Source of the DNA: a bacterium
GTDB lineage: Bacteria > Patescibacteriota > Minisyncoccia > 1-14-0-10-42-19
NCBI GenBank assembly: GCA_030690215.1
Contig: JAUYHD010000011.1
Coordinates: forward strand, 1 to 55,030
DNA length: 55,030 bases
Direction: 5' to 3'
The notes beneath the pieces were generated by a model. It saw only the letters and a program-made list of their open reading frames with translations. It searched no databases and had not been told where the DNA came from. Position 1 is the first letter of the stretch, and every line of letters starts with the position of its first letter. Positions 16,260 through 25,354 of the stretch are shown one piece after another. A program made the translations under genes and the position numbers.

Positions 16260-16623
16260 ACGCTCGACCTCCCATCGACCGAAATCCCATTTTACGAAGC
16301 TGGATAAGGGTCCTCATCGATGTTTCCTTCGGTCGCCCCACAAAGACCATTTCACCGGAATACAGAACAAAATATAGGTTATTGCCGTAAAGTCCTCGTA
16401 TCTTTATACTGCCATCCACATCAATTACCCGTTTTCTTTCCTTTTTTATACTGGGATCTTTTGCGTACATCTTATTCCATTTTTTTAAAAACGCCTGGAA
16501 AGAAAATCCTCCCATTTTTTCGGCATGATCCCTCATGAATTCTTTTTTTAACTCCTTGTCATCCCCGCATTCTACCTGCGCGAATTTTTCAAACGCATCT
16601 TTTTCATAAATGAATACCGGCAT
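16252..16623 (-). CDS. Protein of unknown function
   Basis: A 123-aa soluble protein, mixed alpha/beta, with a Lys-rich middle (KKWNKMYAKDPSIKKERKR) and a C-terminal half that reads like a short beta domain (GSIKIRGLYGNNLYFVLYSGEMVFVG). It overlaps genes on both sides (20 and 8 bp), so the three genes form one operon. No family recognised. Confidence 0.6.
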   Translation of the reverse strand: MPVFIYEKDAFEKFAQVECGDDKELKKEFMRDHAEKMGGFSFQAFLKKWNKMYAKDPSIKKERKRVIDVDGSIKIRGLYGNNLYFVLYSGEMVFVGRPKETSMRTLIQLRKMGFRSMGGRAYV

Positions 16624-16834
16624 GCTTTTCCTCCTTTTGTGACTTTGTACTTTTAAATTCTTCGTAAATTGTTTTATAACACTCGCAAGTTTTGCTTAAA
16701 GATTCGGGGCTCCCGCCTAATCGAAACGCGAAATAACATCCGCGCTCTTTATGCATTTTGCATTCATTCGCCTGTTGGGTTTCTGCAAATCTACGCCTTA
16801 TACCATCTTCATCTACAAGGGATTCCTTGCTCAT
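16604..16834 (-). CDS. Small Cys-containing protein, unknown
   Basis: A 76-aa protein starting at ATG 16834 after GGGGGG. Four Cys (in NECKMHKERGCYF and KTCECYK) could bind a metal or form disulfides, a CX6C...CXC arrangement. First gene of the overlapping three-gene unit. Its upstream region shares the GTGCTATTTT-type box with 17.6 and 18.9 kb. Confidence 0.55.
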   Translation of the reverse strand: MSKESLVDEDGIRRRFAETQQANECKMHKERGCYFAFRLGGSPESLSKTCECYKTIYEEFKSTKSQKEEKHAGIHL

Positions 16835-16975
16835 CACTTCCCCCCTTTATTTTCAAAGAACAAAAATAAAATAGCACATTTTATATTATTTTTCAAACAT
16901 CCAGCAAAATGAAAAACAAACTATTCGCCTATTCGCGCGAATTAGAGATTGGGAAAACAATGCGAATAAATAAAA

Positions 16976-17002
16976 ACCGCAGGGCAAACCGTGCGGTTAT
17001 TT
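16976..17002 (-). terminator. Terminator after 17004-17590 gene pair
   Basis: ACCGCAC, a loop and GTGCGGT-like arms followed by TTTTTATTT on the minus strand, directly after the stop at 17004. Confidence 0.65.
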
Positions 17003-17003
17003 T

Positions 17004-17291
17004 TTACATTAAATGCTGGTCAAAACTGTCCAACACGTCATCTTTCGAATATGCGCCTTCTTCTGCGGACCATAACTCAATAATATCGCCCCACAGTAAG
17101 ACCACATTCGTAGTAAAGACGTAGCCATCTACTCGTATGTTTATCCCCTCTGTCGTCACACCCCCCAAAATCGCTTCGTCCGAAGAAGATCCTCCAGCCA
17201 CAACTACATGCACCCTATCTCCATATTTGAGATTGCTTTGTAAAAAATCCTCTTTGCTCTGAATATTTACAGGTACTTTTGTGGTGCTCAT
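17004..17291 (-). CDS. Protein of unknown function
   Basis: A 95-aa acidic protein with beta-rich middle (YGDRVHVVVAGGSSSDEAILGG, INIRVDGYVFTTNVVLLWGD). The pattern resembles a small barrel-like domain, but no family is recognised. It overlaps the upstream gene by 4 bp. Confidence 0.55.
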   Translation of the reverse strand: MSTTKVPVNIQSKEDFLQSNLKYGDRVHVVVAGGSSSDEAILGGVTTEGINIRVDGYVFTTNVVLLWGDIIELWSAEEGAYSKDDVLDSFDQHLM

Positions 17292-17590
17292 TCGCTTGCC
17301 TCCTTTTTGGATGCTTCCTTTTCTTTTTCGCTAAGTTCGCGCAAACGTATGTGGGACGCCATGCCAAACGGCGTAATCCTGTCATAACTAGGCCACTCAA
17401 GCCCGCACATAGAAGCAAACATCTTTGCCTCCTCGCCCGTAACATTGAAATCTGCGGCATCTCGCCCTCTAAGTGTAATGGAAACATTATATTCCGTCCC
17501 CTCTTCAATCAATTCTTCTGCGCCGGCCTTAATTTCTTTTTGCCTTTCTTCCGGCAGTTCTTTTATTCTTTCATCAAGCGTTTTACCCAT
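17288..17590 (-). CDS. Small protein with antitoxin-like N-terminus, unknown
   Basis: A 100-aa protein from MGKTLDERI, with AGGAGA upstream. LDERIKELPEERQKEIKAGAEELIEEG resembles the helical lead-in of HigA-like antitoxins, but no helix-turn-helix follows; the rest (SITLRGRDAADFNVTGEEAKMF) is unassigned. It is paired with 17004-17291 by a 4-bp overlap. A toxin-antitoxin role is only a possibility. Confidence 0.5.
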   Translation of the reverse strand: MGKTLDERIKELPEERQKEIKAGAEELIEEGTEYNVSITLRGRDAADFNVTGEEAKMFASMCGLEWPSYDRITPFGMASHIRLRELSEKEKEASKKEASE

Positions 17591-17604
17591 TTCTATTCTC
17601 CTTG

Positions 17605-17640
17605 TTAATTTCCAATCCAAAAACAAAATAGCACGGAAAT
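17605..17640 (-). promoter_or_regulatory. Shared upstream box (GTGCTATTTTGTTTTTGGATTG)
   Basis: TGCTATTTTGTTTTTGGATTG lies upstream of the gene starting at 17590 and recurs upstream of the oxidase gene (18898-18924). TGCTATTTT resembles an extended -10. A weaker form precedes 16834. Confidence 0.45.
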
Positions 17641-17666
17641 GTTTATTTTTCAATACCAAAAAATAA

Positions 17667-17691
17667 AGACCGCGGAATGCGCGATCTTTTT
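17667..17691 (-). terminator. Terminator of oxidase gene
   Basis: AAAGATCGCG, a loop and CGCGGTCTTT followed by ATTTTTTGG on the minus strand, within 10 bases of the stop at 17697. One internal mismatch. Confidence 0.6.
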
Positions 17692-17696
17692 ATTTT

Positions 17697-18881
17697 TTAA
17701 CTAAGGAGTCTTTGAAATAAAAATTTACTGATATCAATAGAACTTTTTTCATATAAAGCAAGCTCCGATACGACTTCGCCGATTGCAGCAGAATGCTTAA
17801 AGCCATGCCCGGAACAAGGAGAGGCAACAATAATATTTGGATGATCTGGAAGAAAATCAATTATAAAATTTCTATCGGGAGTGATTGTATACAAACAAGA
17901 TACTGCTTTCAGGCATTTGCTCCTCAAAGCCGGAATGCGATTATAAACGCGCTCGCTATACATAATTTGAATTTCCTCGTCTGATACTCTTTTGTCTACA
18001 CTGTCTGGGTCCACAAACTGCTCGTATTGTTCAGAACCAATCTTAAGCCCTCCGTGTATCCCATCTATCGCGGGAAATCCATACATAGACCCCCTACCGA
18101 ATTCCCAAATAAAAATTGGGAAATTTTTAGGAAGAAATGATTGTGCTGATTTTTTTGATTTTTGTATATCAAACCACAAAAGTATTTGGCGAGATATACG
18201 AAAATAACGAGTAAATTCTTCACCAAGTATTTTTGATACCCATGCTCCCGCAGAGACAACAACCTTTTTCGCAATATAATTTCCCCCCGTCGTCTGCACA
18301 GTTACCATGTCATTGTTTAATTCGGTTTTAATAGCGAGAACTTTTTCGTTAAGAAAAATTTCTGCCCCTATTTCTTTTGCTAATCGTAATTGGACCTCAA
18401 CGCACCGCTCTGGCCGCAAAAATCCCGCCCCATATTCATAATACCCCTCTTCGTCGCCGACAAGATTAAATTGAGGAAAATAATTTCGTATTTCGTCGGT
18501 ATCAAGAAGCATATGCGGGATATTATGTTCTTTTGCCGTAGTAATTGTGTTCTGAAAAAATGTACTAATACCTTTTATACGGCGCAGGGAAGACCGACTG
18601 GACATTATTAATCCTCCGATTCTTTCAAAAAGTTCTGTCCCTGTGGTCCGTTCTAATTCTCGCCAAATTTCATTTGATCGTAAGACCAAAGGAACATACT
18701 CTGCCCCCTCTCCAAGCGCCTGACGAGTTATCCGAGTGTCTCCGTGCGTAGAACCAAAATGATGAGGAGGAGAAAATTGATCTATCCCAAGCACATCACA
18801 GCGTCTCTTCGCAAGTTGATACAAGGCAGCACTTCCCATGGCACCCAGACCCACGACAATAACATCAAATATTTTTTTCAT
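17697..18881 (-). CDS. FAD-dependent amine oxidase, monomeric sarcosine oxidase / pipecolate oxidase family
   Basis: A 394-aa protein. The N-terminal dinucleotide-binding motif VVGLGAMGSAALYQLAKRR, then GSTHGDTRITR (43-53) and C-terminal PCSGHGFKHSAAIGE match the MSOX/SolA/PIPOX family. C329 in VSCLYTITPDRNFIID lies where MSOX attaches FAD covalently. Family members oxidise N-methyl amino acids or L-pipecolate with O2, giving H2O2. The start MKKIFDV after AGGAGC is chosen; the track start adds 42 non-conserved residues. Because an ALDH7-type dehydrogenase is also in the window, an L-pipecolate or related imino-acid substrate is an attractive inference, not proven. Confidence 0.88.
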   Translation of the reverse strand: MKKIFDVIVVGLGAMGSAALYQLAKRRCDVLGIDQFSPPHHFGSTHGDTRITRQALGEGAEYVPLVLRSNEIWRELERTTGTELFERIGGLIMSSRSSLRRIKGISTFFQNTITTAKEHNIPHMLLDTDEIRNYFPQFNLVGDEEGYYEYGAGFLRPERCVEVQLRLAKEIGAEIFLNEKVLAIKTELNNDMVTVQTTGGNYIAKKVVVSAGAWVSKILGEEFTRYFRISRQILLWFDIQKSKKSAQSFLPKNFPIFIWEFGRGSMYGFPAIDGIHGGLKIGSEQYEQFVDPDSVDKRVSDEEIQIMYSERVYNRIPALRSKCLKAVSCLYTITPDRNFIIDFLPDHPNIIVASPCSGHGFKHSAAIGEVVSELALYEKSSIDISKFLFQRLLS

Positions 18882-18989
18882 TTTTTGCTCCTTTTCAATT
18901 TTCAATCCAAAAACAAAATAGCGCTTTTGGATGGTATTGTCAATACAGACGTCTTTCGATATAGTGAGGGGCAAGAGGAGAAAAAATAA

Positions 18990-19169
18990 ATGAATAAAAG
19001 CATCCAACGGGAATTGGAACGGCTAGAAGATATCGGCGCAATAATAAAAATTGATGGAAATACAATAACGATATATCGGGGAGTCGTCCCTCAAGACATA
19101 GTGGAAGCATTCAAAAATCGCATCAAATCACATGATACGAAAAACGACATAGAGGTCATAATAAAATAA
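18990..19169 (+). CDS. Small protein of unknown function (not in ORF track)
   Basis: A 59-aa frame beginning MNKSIQRELERLEDIG, with GAGGAG nine bases before ATG and a strong terminator immediately after the stop. The gene is divergent from the oxidase gene. The sequence is mixed (IIKIDGNTITIYRGVVPQDI), soluble, with no recognised family. Clean RBS and terminator make it likely real. Confidence 0.6.
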   Translation: MNKSIQRELERLEDIGAIIKIDGNTITIYRGVVPQDIVEAFKNRIKSHDTKNDIEVIIK

Positions 19170-19196
19170 ACGGCATGCGTGCATGCCGTTTTTATA
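19169..19196. terminator. Terminator of 59-aa gene
   Basis: ACGGCATGC, GT, GCATGCCGT, then TTTTTA. The stem is perfect. Confidence 0.8.
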
Positions 19197-19398
19197 TCGG
19201 GAGATTCTCCAAATCTTTTTCTACTTCAAAATCCTCCTCCAACAGCTCTTCGGAGTATAGCTTGTCTCGCCCCGCATCAGCAGGGACGGATTTTTCTTCC
19301 TCGCCCGCCATAGCCCATTGCCCTTCCGAAGCCTCTGGCGAAGGAGGGTTGGCGAAGGCCGGTTCTATTTTTTCATTTTTTTGGTCTCGGGATTGCAT
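19192..19398 (-). CDS. Doubtful small acidic ORF derived partly from a palindromic repeat
   Basis: A 68-aa ORF without a visible Shine-Dalgarno, 9 bp downstream of the HELIE gene. The middle (AFANPPSPEASEGQWAMAG) is encoded by a repeat-like palindrome (CCTTCGCCAACC...GCGAAGG), a known type of element in uncultured CPR genomes by my recollection. The acidic tail (EELLEEDFEVEKDLENLP) could be genuine. It may be a real short gene that accepted a repeat, or chance. Confidence 0.35.
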   Translation of the reverse strand: MQSRDQKNEKIEPAFANPPSPEASEGQWAMAGEEEKSVPADAGRDKLYSEELLEEDFEVEKDLENLPI

Positions 19399-19407
19399 AT
19401 TAAAAAA

Positions 19408-19833
19408 TTATTTATTTTTAAGAATTTCTTTAATCCTTTCGGATGTTATATCTACAGCCTCATCATACTTTTTCCAATTTTTTCCTAATTCTTTCGCAAG
19501 AAGCTTTTCAATCTTCAACGCAAAGAGATGTTCGCGGCGGTATGGGGACAATTTGAGAGAGGCGCCTCCTTTAAATCTTCTGAAGCGTCCTTTTGTCTTT
19601 TCGCGCTGGAACCATTCATCAAATTTTTTAATTTTTGGCTCCGGGATTCCTCTTCGTTGAGTAAGATACAATTCAATAAGTTCGTGCACCAAAATAAGAA
19701 AATTATAATCAGGATCTTTAAGGTCGGCACTAACAACATCCCAGCCGGTTTTTGTTTTATAGTAATCGCCAACGGTACAATATCTCATGTTACCCGGAGA
19801 TTGCACGATGAGTTTGTAGATTTTTTTTGACAT
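19408..19833 (-). CDS. HELIE-motif protein (phage-type hypothetical)
   Basis: A 141-aa protein. NFLILVHELIELYLTQRRG (near residues 44-62) has an HExxE metal-binding look, and YRREHLFALKIEKLLAKELG with KYDEAV near the C-terminus matches a family of short hypothetical proteins I associate with phages and prophage regions. Function unknown; a metal-dependent hydrolase is possible. It lies 13 bp downstream of fusA on the same strand. Confidence 0.65.
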   Translation of the reverse strand: MSKKIYKLIVQSPGNMRYCTVGDYYKTKTGWDVVSADLKDPDYNFLILVHELIELYLTQRRGIPEPKIKKFDEWFQREKTKGRFRRFKGGASLKLSPYRREHLFALKIEKLLAKELGKNWKKYDEAVDITSERIKEILKNK

Positions 19834-19846
19834 ACGTATTATTTTT

Positions 19847-21985
19847 TTACTCCTCTTTCTTCATTCCGCGAGCTTCCTGGATTTGTTTTGCGATATTTGT
19901 AGGCACTTGCTGGTAATGGCTAAATTCCATTGTATAGGTGCCACGCCCTTGCGTCATAGAGCGAAGGTTTGTTACATAACCGAACATTTCTGAAAGCGGA
20001 ACTTTTGCATCCACTACTTTCAAGTTGTACCGGTCGGTCATACTCTCAATGGTCGCGCGTTTTGAAGAAAGATCGCCCGTCACATCTCCCAAAAAATTTT
20101 CAGGTGCCAACACCTCCACCTTCATAATCGGTTCAAGTAATACTGGTTTTGCACGGCGCGCCGCTTCTTGGAACGCCATGGAGCCCGCGATTTTGAAGGC
20201 GACTTCAGATGAGTCAACATCATGGTATGACCCGTCATACAAAGCGACTTTGATATCAACAATAGGAAAGCCCGCAACAACTCCGCGCGAGAGCGATTCT
20301 TTTACTCCTTTTTCAACCGCAGGAATATATTCTTGCGGAATAACCCCTCCCCTAATTTCGTTTACAAATTCAAAACCCTGCGCTGCCTCCAACGGTTCTA
20401 CGCGCAAACGCACATGCCCATATTGTCCCCGGCCTCCCGACTGCTTGATGTATTTTCCTTCCGCTTCTGCCTTTGCCGTGATCGTTTCGCGAAACGCCAC
20501 CTGCGGTTTGCCTGTATTTGCTTCTACTTTAAACTCACGACGCATACGGTCTACCAGCACTTCCAAGTGAAGCTCGCCCATTCCCGAAATAATGACATCA
20601 AGAGTTTCTTGATCGGTTTCCACGCGGAATGTCGGGTCTTCTTCAGACAATCGCTTGAGTGCTAAACCCATTTTTTCCTGGTCTGCTTTTGTTTTTGGCT
20701 CAATCCGGACAGATACCATCGGCTCCGGAAAATCTATTTTTTCAAGCACGATTGGATTATCGGGATCGCAAAGCGTATCCCCTGTTTTTGTATTTTTAAG
20801 CCCCACAATTGCGCCGATATCTCCCGCGTACATATCTTTTACCTCATCGCGCGAATTTGCATGAATCCGAAGAATGCGTCCAATGCGCTCTTTTGTATCT
20901 CCTATCGTGTTATATACATATGAGCCCGCCTCAAGCACACCCGAATACACGCGGAAAAATGTAAGCTGTCCTACATACGGATCACTTTGCAATTTGAACG
21001 CGAGGGCAGAGAATGGCTCGCTGTCGTCTGCTTTGCGTAAAAGTTTTTTCGATTCGTCTCCCGGCTCAAATCCTTCTACCGGAGGCAAATCTATTGGGGA
21101 CGGCAAATAATCAACAACGCCGTCCAACACCAATTGCACTGCTTTGTTTTTGAGCGCGGAACCCGCAAATACGGGAATCAATTTGTATGATAATGTCGCT
21201 CGGCGAAGAGCGGGACGAAGCTCCGGTTCGGTTATTTCTTTTCCTTCAAGGTATTTTTCGGTAAGAACATCATCGGTTTCTGCGATTTTTTCAACCATCT
21301 TTGTGCGCCATTCTTTTGCGTAGGACGCGAGGTTTTCGGGAATATCTTCTAGGCGGATTTTTTCTCCGTGTTCGCCGTCAAAATACACCGCTTTCATCCG
21401 CATCAGATCAATTATTCCTTTGTGGTCTTGTTCGTGCCCGATTGGAATTGTCACCGCCACCGCATTCGGTGTTAACCGTTCATAGATAGATGCCAGAGAT
21501 TTTTCAAATGACGCACCGGTGCGATCAAGCTTGTTTATAAAACAAACGCGGGGCACTTCAAATTTATCTGCCTGCCTCCATACCGTCTCTGATTGCGGCT
21601 CTACTCCCGCTACCCCATCAAACACAACAACCGCGCCATCCAACACGCGAAGCGAACGCTGCACCTCAACCGTAAAATCAATGTGGCCCGGAGTATCAAT
21701 AATATTTATTTTGTATTCGTTTTTTTTACGCTCGTCTACCTGCTCTGCCCCCAATCCTAAATAGGTAGGCACCCAAAATGCCGTGGTCGCAGCAGACGTA
21801 ATCGTAATCCCCCGTTCGCGCTCCTGTTCCATCCAGTCCATAACCGCCTGTCCTTCGTGTACCTCTCCGATTTTGTGCGAAATGCCTGTATAAAAAAGAA
21901 TCCGTTCGCTTACGGTTGTTTTTCCGGCATCAATGTGAGCAATAATACCGATATCTCGTATTCGTTCTATTGGGGTTTGGCGCAT
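19847..21985 (-). CDS. fusA: Elongation factor G
   Basis: A 712-aa translocation GTPase. G1 is AHIDAGKTT (16-24), G2 is [12 protein letters not shown]3 is DTPGHIDF, G4 is NKLDRTGA. Domain II has [17 protein letters not shown], and domain IV carries [16 protein letters not shown]. Complete. It follows rpsG in the str order, but tuf is 5 kb further on. Confidence 0.98.
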   Translation of the reverse strand: MRQTPIERIRDIGIIAHIDAGKTTVSERILFYTGISHKIGEVHEGQAVMDWMEQERERGITITSAATTAFWVPTYLGLGAEQVDERKKNEYKINIIDTPGHIDFTVEVQRSLRVLDGAVVVFDGVAGVEPQSETVWRQADKFEVPRVCFINKLDRTGASFEKSLASIYERLTPNAVAVTIPIGHEQDHKGIIDLMRMKAVYFDGEHGEKIRLEDIPENLASYAKEWRTKMVEKIAETDDVLTEKYLEGKEITEPELRPALRRATLSYKLIPVFAGSALKNKAVQLVLDGVVDYLPSPIDLPPVEGFEPGDESKKLLRKADDSEPFSALAFKLQSDPYVGQLTFFRVYSGVLEAGSYVYNTIGDTKERIGRILRIHANSRDEVKDMYAGDIGAIVGLKNTKTGDTLCDPDNPIVLEKIDFPEPMVSVRIEPKTKADQEKMGLALKRLSEEDPTFRVETDQETLDVIISGMGELHLEVLVDRMRREFKVEANTGKPQVAFRETITAKAEAEGKYIKQSGGRGQYGHVRLRVEPLEAAQGFEFVNEIRGGVIPQEYIPAVEKGVKESLSRGVVAGFPIVDIKVALYDGSYHDVDSSEVAFKIAGSMAFQEAARRAKPVLLEPIMKVEVLAPENFLGDVTGDLSSKRATIESMTDRYNLKVVDAKVPLSEMFGYVTNLRSMTQGRGTYTMEFSHYQQVPTNIAKQIQEARGMKKEE

Positions 21986-22180
21986 AATAAATGGGAAATG
22001 AAAATATCAAAATAAGCACCTTATACTCGGCGTTGGGGGCAACGTATTTCTATAAATTTCGCGAAGCATATTTCTATGTATTTTCTGAAATGTATTGAAA
22101 TATGTAGAAATATATTGCCATTTTGCATTTTGATTTTTTAAATTTTGATTTTTGCATTTGACCGAGCGTAGCGAGGGAAC
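21986..22180. repeat. AT-rich palindromic spacer fusA-rpsG
   Basis: 195 bp with repeated and inverted words (GTATTTCTATAAATTTC, ATTTCTATGTATTTT, GAAATATGTAGAAATAT) and two copies of TTTTGATTTTT. It holds no gene. Confidence 0.5.
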
Positions 22181-22651
22181 CTACCACGCAAAGTGCGCGA
22201 ATGCCTTGTTTGATTCAGCCATTCTATGCGTATCTTCTTTTTTCTTGTAGGCCGCACCTTCTTTTTTGGAAGCCGCGATAAGTTCATCAGCAAGAATACG
22301 CGCCATCGGCTTTCCTTTTGCCGAGCGCGCCACAAGCAACAGCCAGCGGATAGCAAGCGTGCGCCGCCGTTCCGGGCGTACTTCGCGCGGGACTTGGTAA
22401 TTCGCGCCACCAACACGGCGCGACCGCACCTCCATAACAGGCGAGAGGTTCTCCAGCGCCTGCTCAAATAGTTCTAAAGGATTTTTTATTTTCTTTTCCT
22501 TTTCCATTATTTCAAACGCGTCATAGATAACTTGGCGCGCGGTAGATTTTTTGCCGTCCCACATCAAAGAATTGATAAATTTCTCTACCAATGTTGAATC
22601 GTATTTCGGGTCTGCTTTTATTTCCGGTTTTTTTCGTAATGGTCTACGCAT
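22181..22651 (-). CDS. rpsG: Ribosomal protein uS7
   Basis: A 156-aa small-subunit head assembly protein. From MRRPLRKKPEIKADPKY, with KFINSLMWDGKKSTARQVIYDAFE, the VRSRRVGGANYQVPREV hallmark and WLLLVARSAKGKPMARILADEL. The upstream MASHIS codons of the track ORF are not needed. Confidence 0.96.
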   Translation of the reverse strand: MRRPLRKKPEIKADPKYDSTLVEKFINSLMWDGKKSTARQVIYDAFEIMEKEKKIKNPLELFEQALENLSPVMEVRSRRVGGANYQVPREVRPERRRTLAIRWLLLVARSAKGKPMARILADELIAASKKEGAAYKKKEDTHRMAESNKAFAHFAW

Positions 22652-22763
22652 ACTAATGTGTGATGCCAATCTACCAATGAAATGCTAATCTACAAATTGC
22701 CAATCTGTATAATGAATTCGCAATGGGCATTATCGGCATAAAATTCGCATATTGGCATAATAT
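22652..22763. repeat. Diverged intergenic repeat F, copy 2 (rpsL-rpsG gap)
   Basis: It shares ATGCTAATCTACAAATTGC and a TTCGCAATGGGCATTATCGGCAT-like run with the rplW-rplB spacer, in the same orientation. Confidence 0.55.
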
Positions 22764-23183
22764 TTATTTTATTGCTTTTGGGCGTTTCGCGCCGTATTTA
22801 GATCGCCCCTGTCTTCGCGCAGATACACCCGACGCATCAAGGACACCGCGGACAATGTGATAGCGAACACCCGGCAAATCCTTTACCCTGCCCCCACGAA
22901 TAAGAACGATTGAGTGTTCCTGCAAATTGTGCCCTTCTCCCGGAATATACGCGGTTACTTCCATGTTATTTGTGAGACGAACACGCGCAACTTTTCGAAG
23001 CGCGGAGTTCGGTTTTTTTGGCGTAACCGTTTTTACCTGAAGACACACCCCGCGCTTAAACGGCGAAGGAAAGTACGTCGGACTATTTTTCAAGACATTA
23101 AAACCGTGCTGCAACGCAACAGCTTTGGATTTTTTGTGGGATCGCTTACGCCCCTTTTTTACTAATTGATTGATTGTCGGCAT
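22764..23183 (-). CDS. rpsL: Ribosomal protein uS12
   Basis: A 139-aa decoding-centre protein. [14 protein letters not shown] start, [48 protein letters not shown] and the [12 protein letters not shown] end. First gene of the str block. Confidence 0.98.
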   Translation of the reverse strand: MPTINQLVKKGRKRSHKKSKAVALQHGFNVLKNSPTYFPSPFKRGVCLQVKTVTPKKPNSALRKVARVRLTNNMEVTAYIPGEGHNLQEHSIVLIRGGRVKDLPGVRYHIVRGVLDASGVSARRQGRSKYGAKRPKAIK

Positions 23184-23216
23184 GCTGCATTATAAAAATT
23201 TTTCTCTTGATGCAAG

Positions 23217-23262
23217 CGCCCTGTTAGACAGCGAGCTCTGACGAGCCCTATCTAATGGGGTT
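23217..23262. mobile_element. Small hairpin element type C (copy C3, diverged)
   Basis: CCCTGTTAGACAGCGAGCTC and GAGCCCTATCTAATGGGG form an imperfect hairpin. Its ends fit the CCCC/GGGG class with mutations. Confidence 0.5.
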
Positions 23263-23349
23263 AAGATTTGATAATTACAGAGACACTGCTTTTAGCTCGT
23301 CTTCGTAAATCAATTCACTTAAGATACCAGATTGCCAAGAATCGGTCAA

Positions 23350-23390
23350 ACCCCATTAGATAGAGCTCGCAAGCTCGCTCATCTAATGGG
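23350..23390. mobile_element. Small hairpin element type C (copy C4)
   Basis: CCCCATTAGATAGAGCTCGC and AGCTCGCTCATCTAATGGGG form a nearly perfect hairpin, flanked on both sides by CAAA, a 4-bp duplication. Confidence 0.7.
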
Positions 23391-23411
23391 GCAAACAGGA
23401 GATTCTTCTTG

Positions 23412-24668
23412 CTAGTTTTCTCCTGCAAGCACCCGTTTTACTTCATCTACAATCTGGGCGGGGGTACAATTTGTTTTAATGAGATAGAGAACCGCCCCCA
23501 TAGAAAGCCCTTTTTGCACCTCATGTCGCTGGGCAAGATTGGACAAAATAACTACCGGAATGGATTTTAGTTTTTTATCTCTTTTTAATTCTTCAAGCAC
23601 GCTGAAGCCGTCGCGTCCCGGTAAAAGCATATTCAGCAAGATAAGACTGGGGGCTGTTTTGAGCGCCTTTTGTATTCCTTCTTTGCCGTCTTTCGCAGAA
23701 ATAAAAGGAATGCCCTCCGCGCTAAAACGCTCTGCGATTAGTGTTTGCATGTTCATATCATCGTCTATGTATAAAATCGTTCCCGTACTTTTCGTTGTTT
23801 CTTTTTTTTCCTGCATACGCGCATGCCTTCCCTCCGGCACAGTTTGTTGATGTACGGCAGACTCTTCCGCTTTTGATTCGTTCCCGCTTACAAACGGCAA
23901 TCGGATAGTAACACTCGTTCCCTTCCCCTCTTCTGACGCGTAGACAATGCTCCCCTTGTGCATTTTTACAATTTCGCGCGCGGTAAACACTCCGAGCCCC
24001 GTTCCTTCCGCAATATGTTTTTTAGCGCCACCGGAACGGAAAAACTTTTCACCGATATGCGAAAGTTCATTTTTTGAAATACCTATACCCGTATCAGAAA
24101 CGACAATAACGACATCCTCATCCTCCATACGCCCGCTCACCTCTACAGCCCCGCCTTGCGCGTTGTAGATAACGGCGTTTTCTATAACATTCTCAAGCAC
24201 GCGACTCATTGCCTCACTATCAATAACAAGATCGGGCAGGCGCGAATCAATATTTTTTGAAAGCCGTATGCCGCGGTCTTCGGCAAGCGGCATAAGCTTG
24301 CCTACCGTTTCATCAAGAAACGCCGTCATATTCATACGACCAAAATGCAGTACAGTCCGTTTTGACTCAATGCGCGTCACATCCAACAGAGCATGCACAA
24401 AGCGGATCAGCTCTTCACTGCGCTGCGTTAACGCACGGAACATTTTTTTTTGCTCATCGGTAAACGACCCGTAATTTCCTTCCAAAAACTCCGTGAGAGT
24501 CCACTTCATGAGCGTGAGGGGCGTGCGCACATGATGCGACGCGATAGACAAAAATTCTGTTTTTGTTTCGTCTCTTTTTTTGATGCGCGCGCGGTCTACC
24601 AAAAGATACGCGATAACAATAATCAGCGCGCCCGCTATCCCAATAATCAATGGAATGGATATGAGCAT
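23412..24668 (-). CDS. Hybrid sensor histidine kinase with Asn-substituted receiver
   Basis: A 418-aa protein. One N-terminal membrane span (about 5-24), HisKA with IASHHVRTPLTLMKW (phospho-His near residue 45), HATPase with ENVIENAVIYN, DTGIGIS and GTGLGVFTAREI, then a receiver from about residue 297. The receiver keeps the acidic pair (IDDD) and the Lys (LIKTN), but the usual phospho-acceptor Asp is Asn in LILLNMLLPGRDG. There is no extracellular sensor domain. It starts 9 bp after the S2P protease gene, so the two are probably cotranscribed. Confidence 0.9.
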   Translation of the reverse strand: MLISIPLIIGIAGALIIVIAYLLVDRARIKKRDETKTEFLSIASHHVRTPLTLMKWTLTEFLEGNYGSFTDEQKKMFRALTQRSEELIRFVHALLDVTRIESKRTVLHFGRMNMTAFLDETVGKLMPLAEDRGIRLSKNIDSRLPDLVIDSEAMSRVLENVIENAVIYNAQGGAVEVSGRMEDEDVVIVVSDTGIGISKNELSHIGEKFFRSGGAKKHIAEGTGLGVFTAREIVKMHKGSIVYASEEGKGTSVTIRLPFVSGNESKAEESAVHQQTVPEGRHARMQEKKETTKSTGTILYIDDDMNMQTLIAERFSAEGIPFISAKDGKEGIQKALKTAPSLILLNMLLPGRDGFSVLEELKRDKKLKSIPVVILSNLAQRHEVQKGLSMGAVLYLIKTNCTPAQIVDEVKRVLAGEN

Positions 24669-24677
24669 AGCTTCTTT

Positions 24678-25304
24678 TTAAAAAAGACTAGCGGTGGGCA
24701 TTCCCGTTATAAGAGAAAATAAAAACGAAACAATCGGGAAGATAAGACGCCAAAAAAAGAAAATAAAGAGCAACACAAGAAAAAATCCGTAGCGTTCAAG
24801 AAATTGCTGCACGTGCATCCAGCGATATGGCAAGACCGCAAATAATATTTTTGAACCGTCTAAGGGCGGAATGGGAACAAGATTAAAAATCGCAAGAATG
24901 ACATTGATGAATACGATATAAAAGAGCACCTGCACAAACACCTCCGGCAACGAAAGCATATCTGCCATGCGGATTATAATTCCAAAAAAAACCGCCATAA
25001 TGATATTGGCTAAAGGACCCGCAGCCCCCACTATCGCTGGACCCCATTTCTGGTTTGAAAGATTATACGGATTGAACGGAACCGGCTTTGCCCATGCGAT
25101 AATAAACCCCCCAAAAAATGCGAGCACAAATGGAACGAGAATAGAACCGATAGGATCAATATGAGGAATCGGATTGAGAGTCAGGCGGCCCTGATATTTT
25201 GCTGTAGGATCGCCCAAAAGCAACGCGGCATATCCATGAGAAAATTCGTGGACGACCGCAGACATAATGACGATCGCTATGATAAAAACAATATCAATAG
25301 ACAT
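24678..25304 (-). CDS. Site-2 protease family M50 membrane metalloprotease
   Basis: A 208-aa polytopic protein. The zinc motif VVHEFSHGYAA (HExxH near residue 19) and the second motif LVPIPPLDGSK (NxxPxxPLDG type) define the short M50B (YwhC-like) branch. No PDZ domain. It would cleave within the membrane. The start MSIDIVF is chosen over the longer track ORF. Divergent from rpmB, followed closely by the histidine kinase. Confidence 0.9.
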   Translation of the reverse strand: MSIDIVFIIAIVIMSAVVHEFSHGYAALLLGDPTAKYQGRLTLNPIPHIDPIGSILVPFVLAFFGGFIIAWAKPVPFNPYNLSNQKWGPAIVGAAGPLANIIMAVFFGIIIRMADMLSLPEVFVQVLFYIVFINVILAIFNLVPIPPLDGSKILFAVLPYRWMHVQQFLERYGFFLVLLFIFFFWRLIFPIVSFLFSLITGMPTASLF

Positions 25305-25354
25305 ATTATTATAACCATGGTAACATAGAACATACTTAATTTCGATACATTCGT

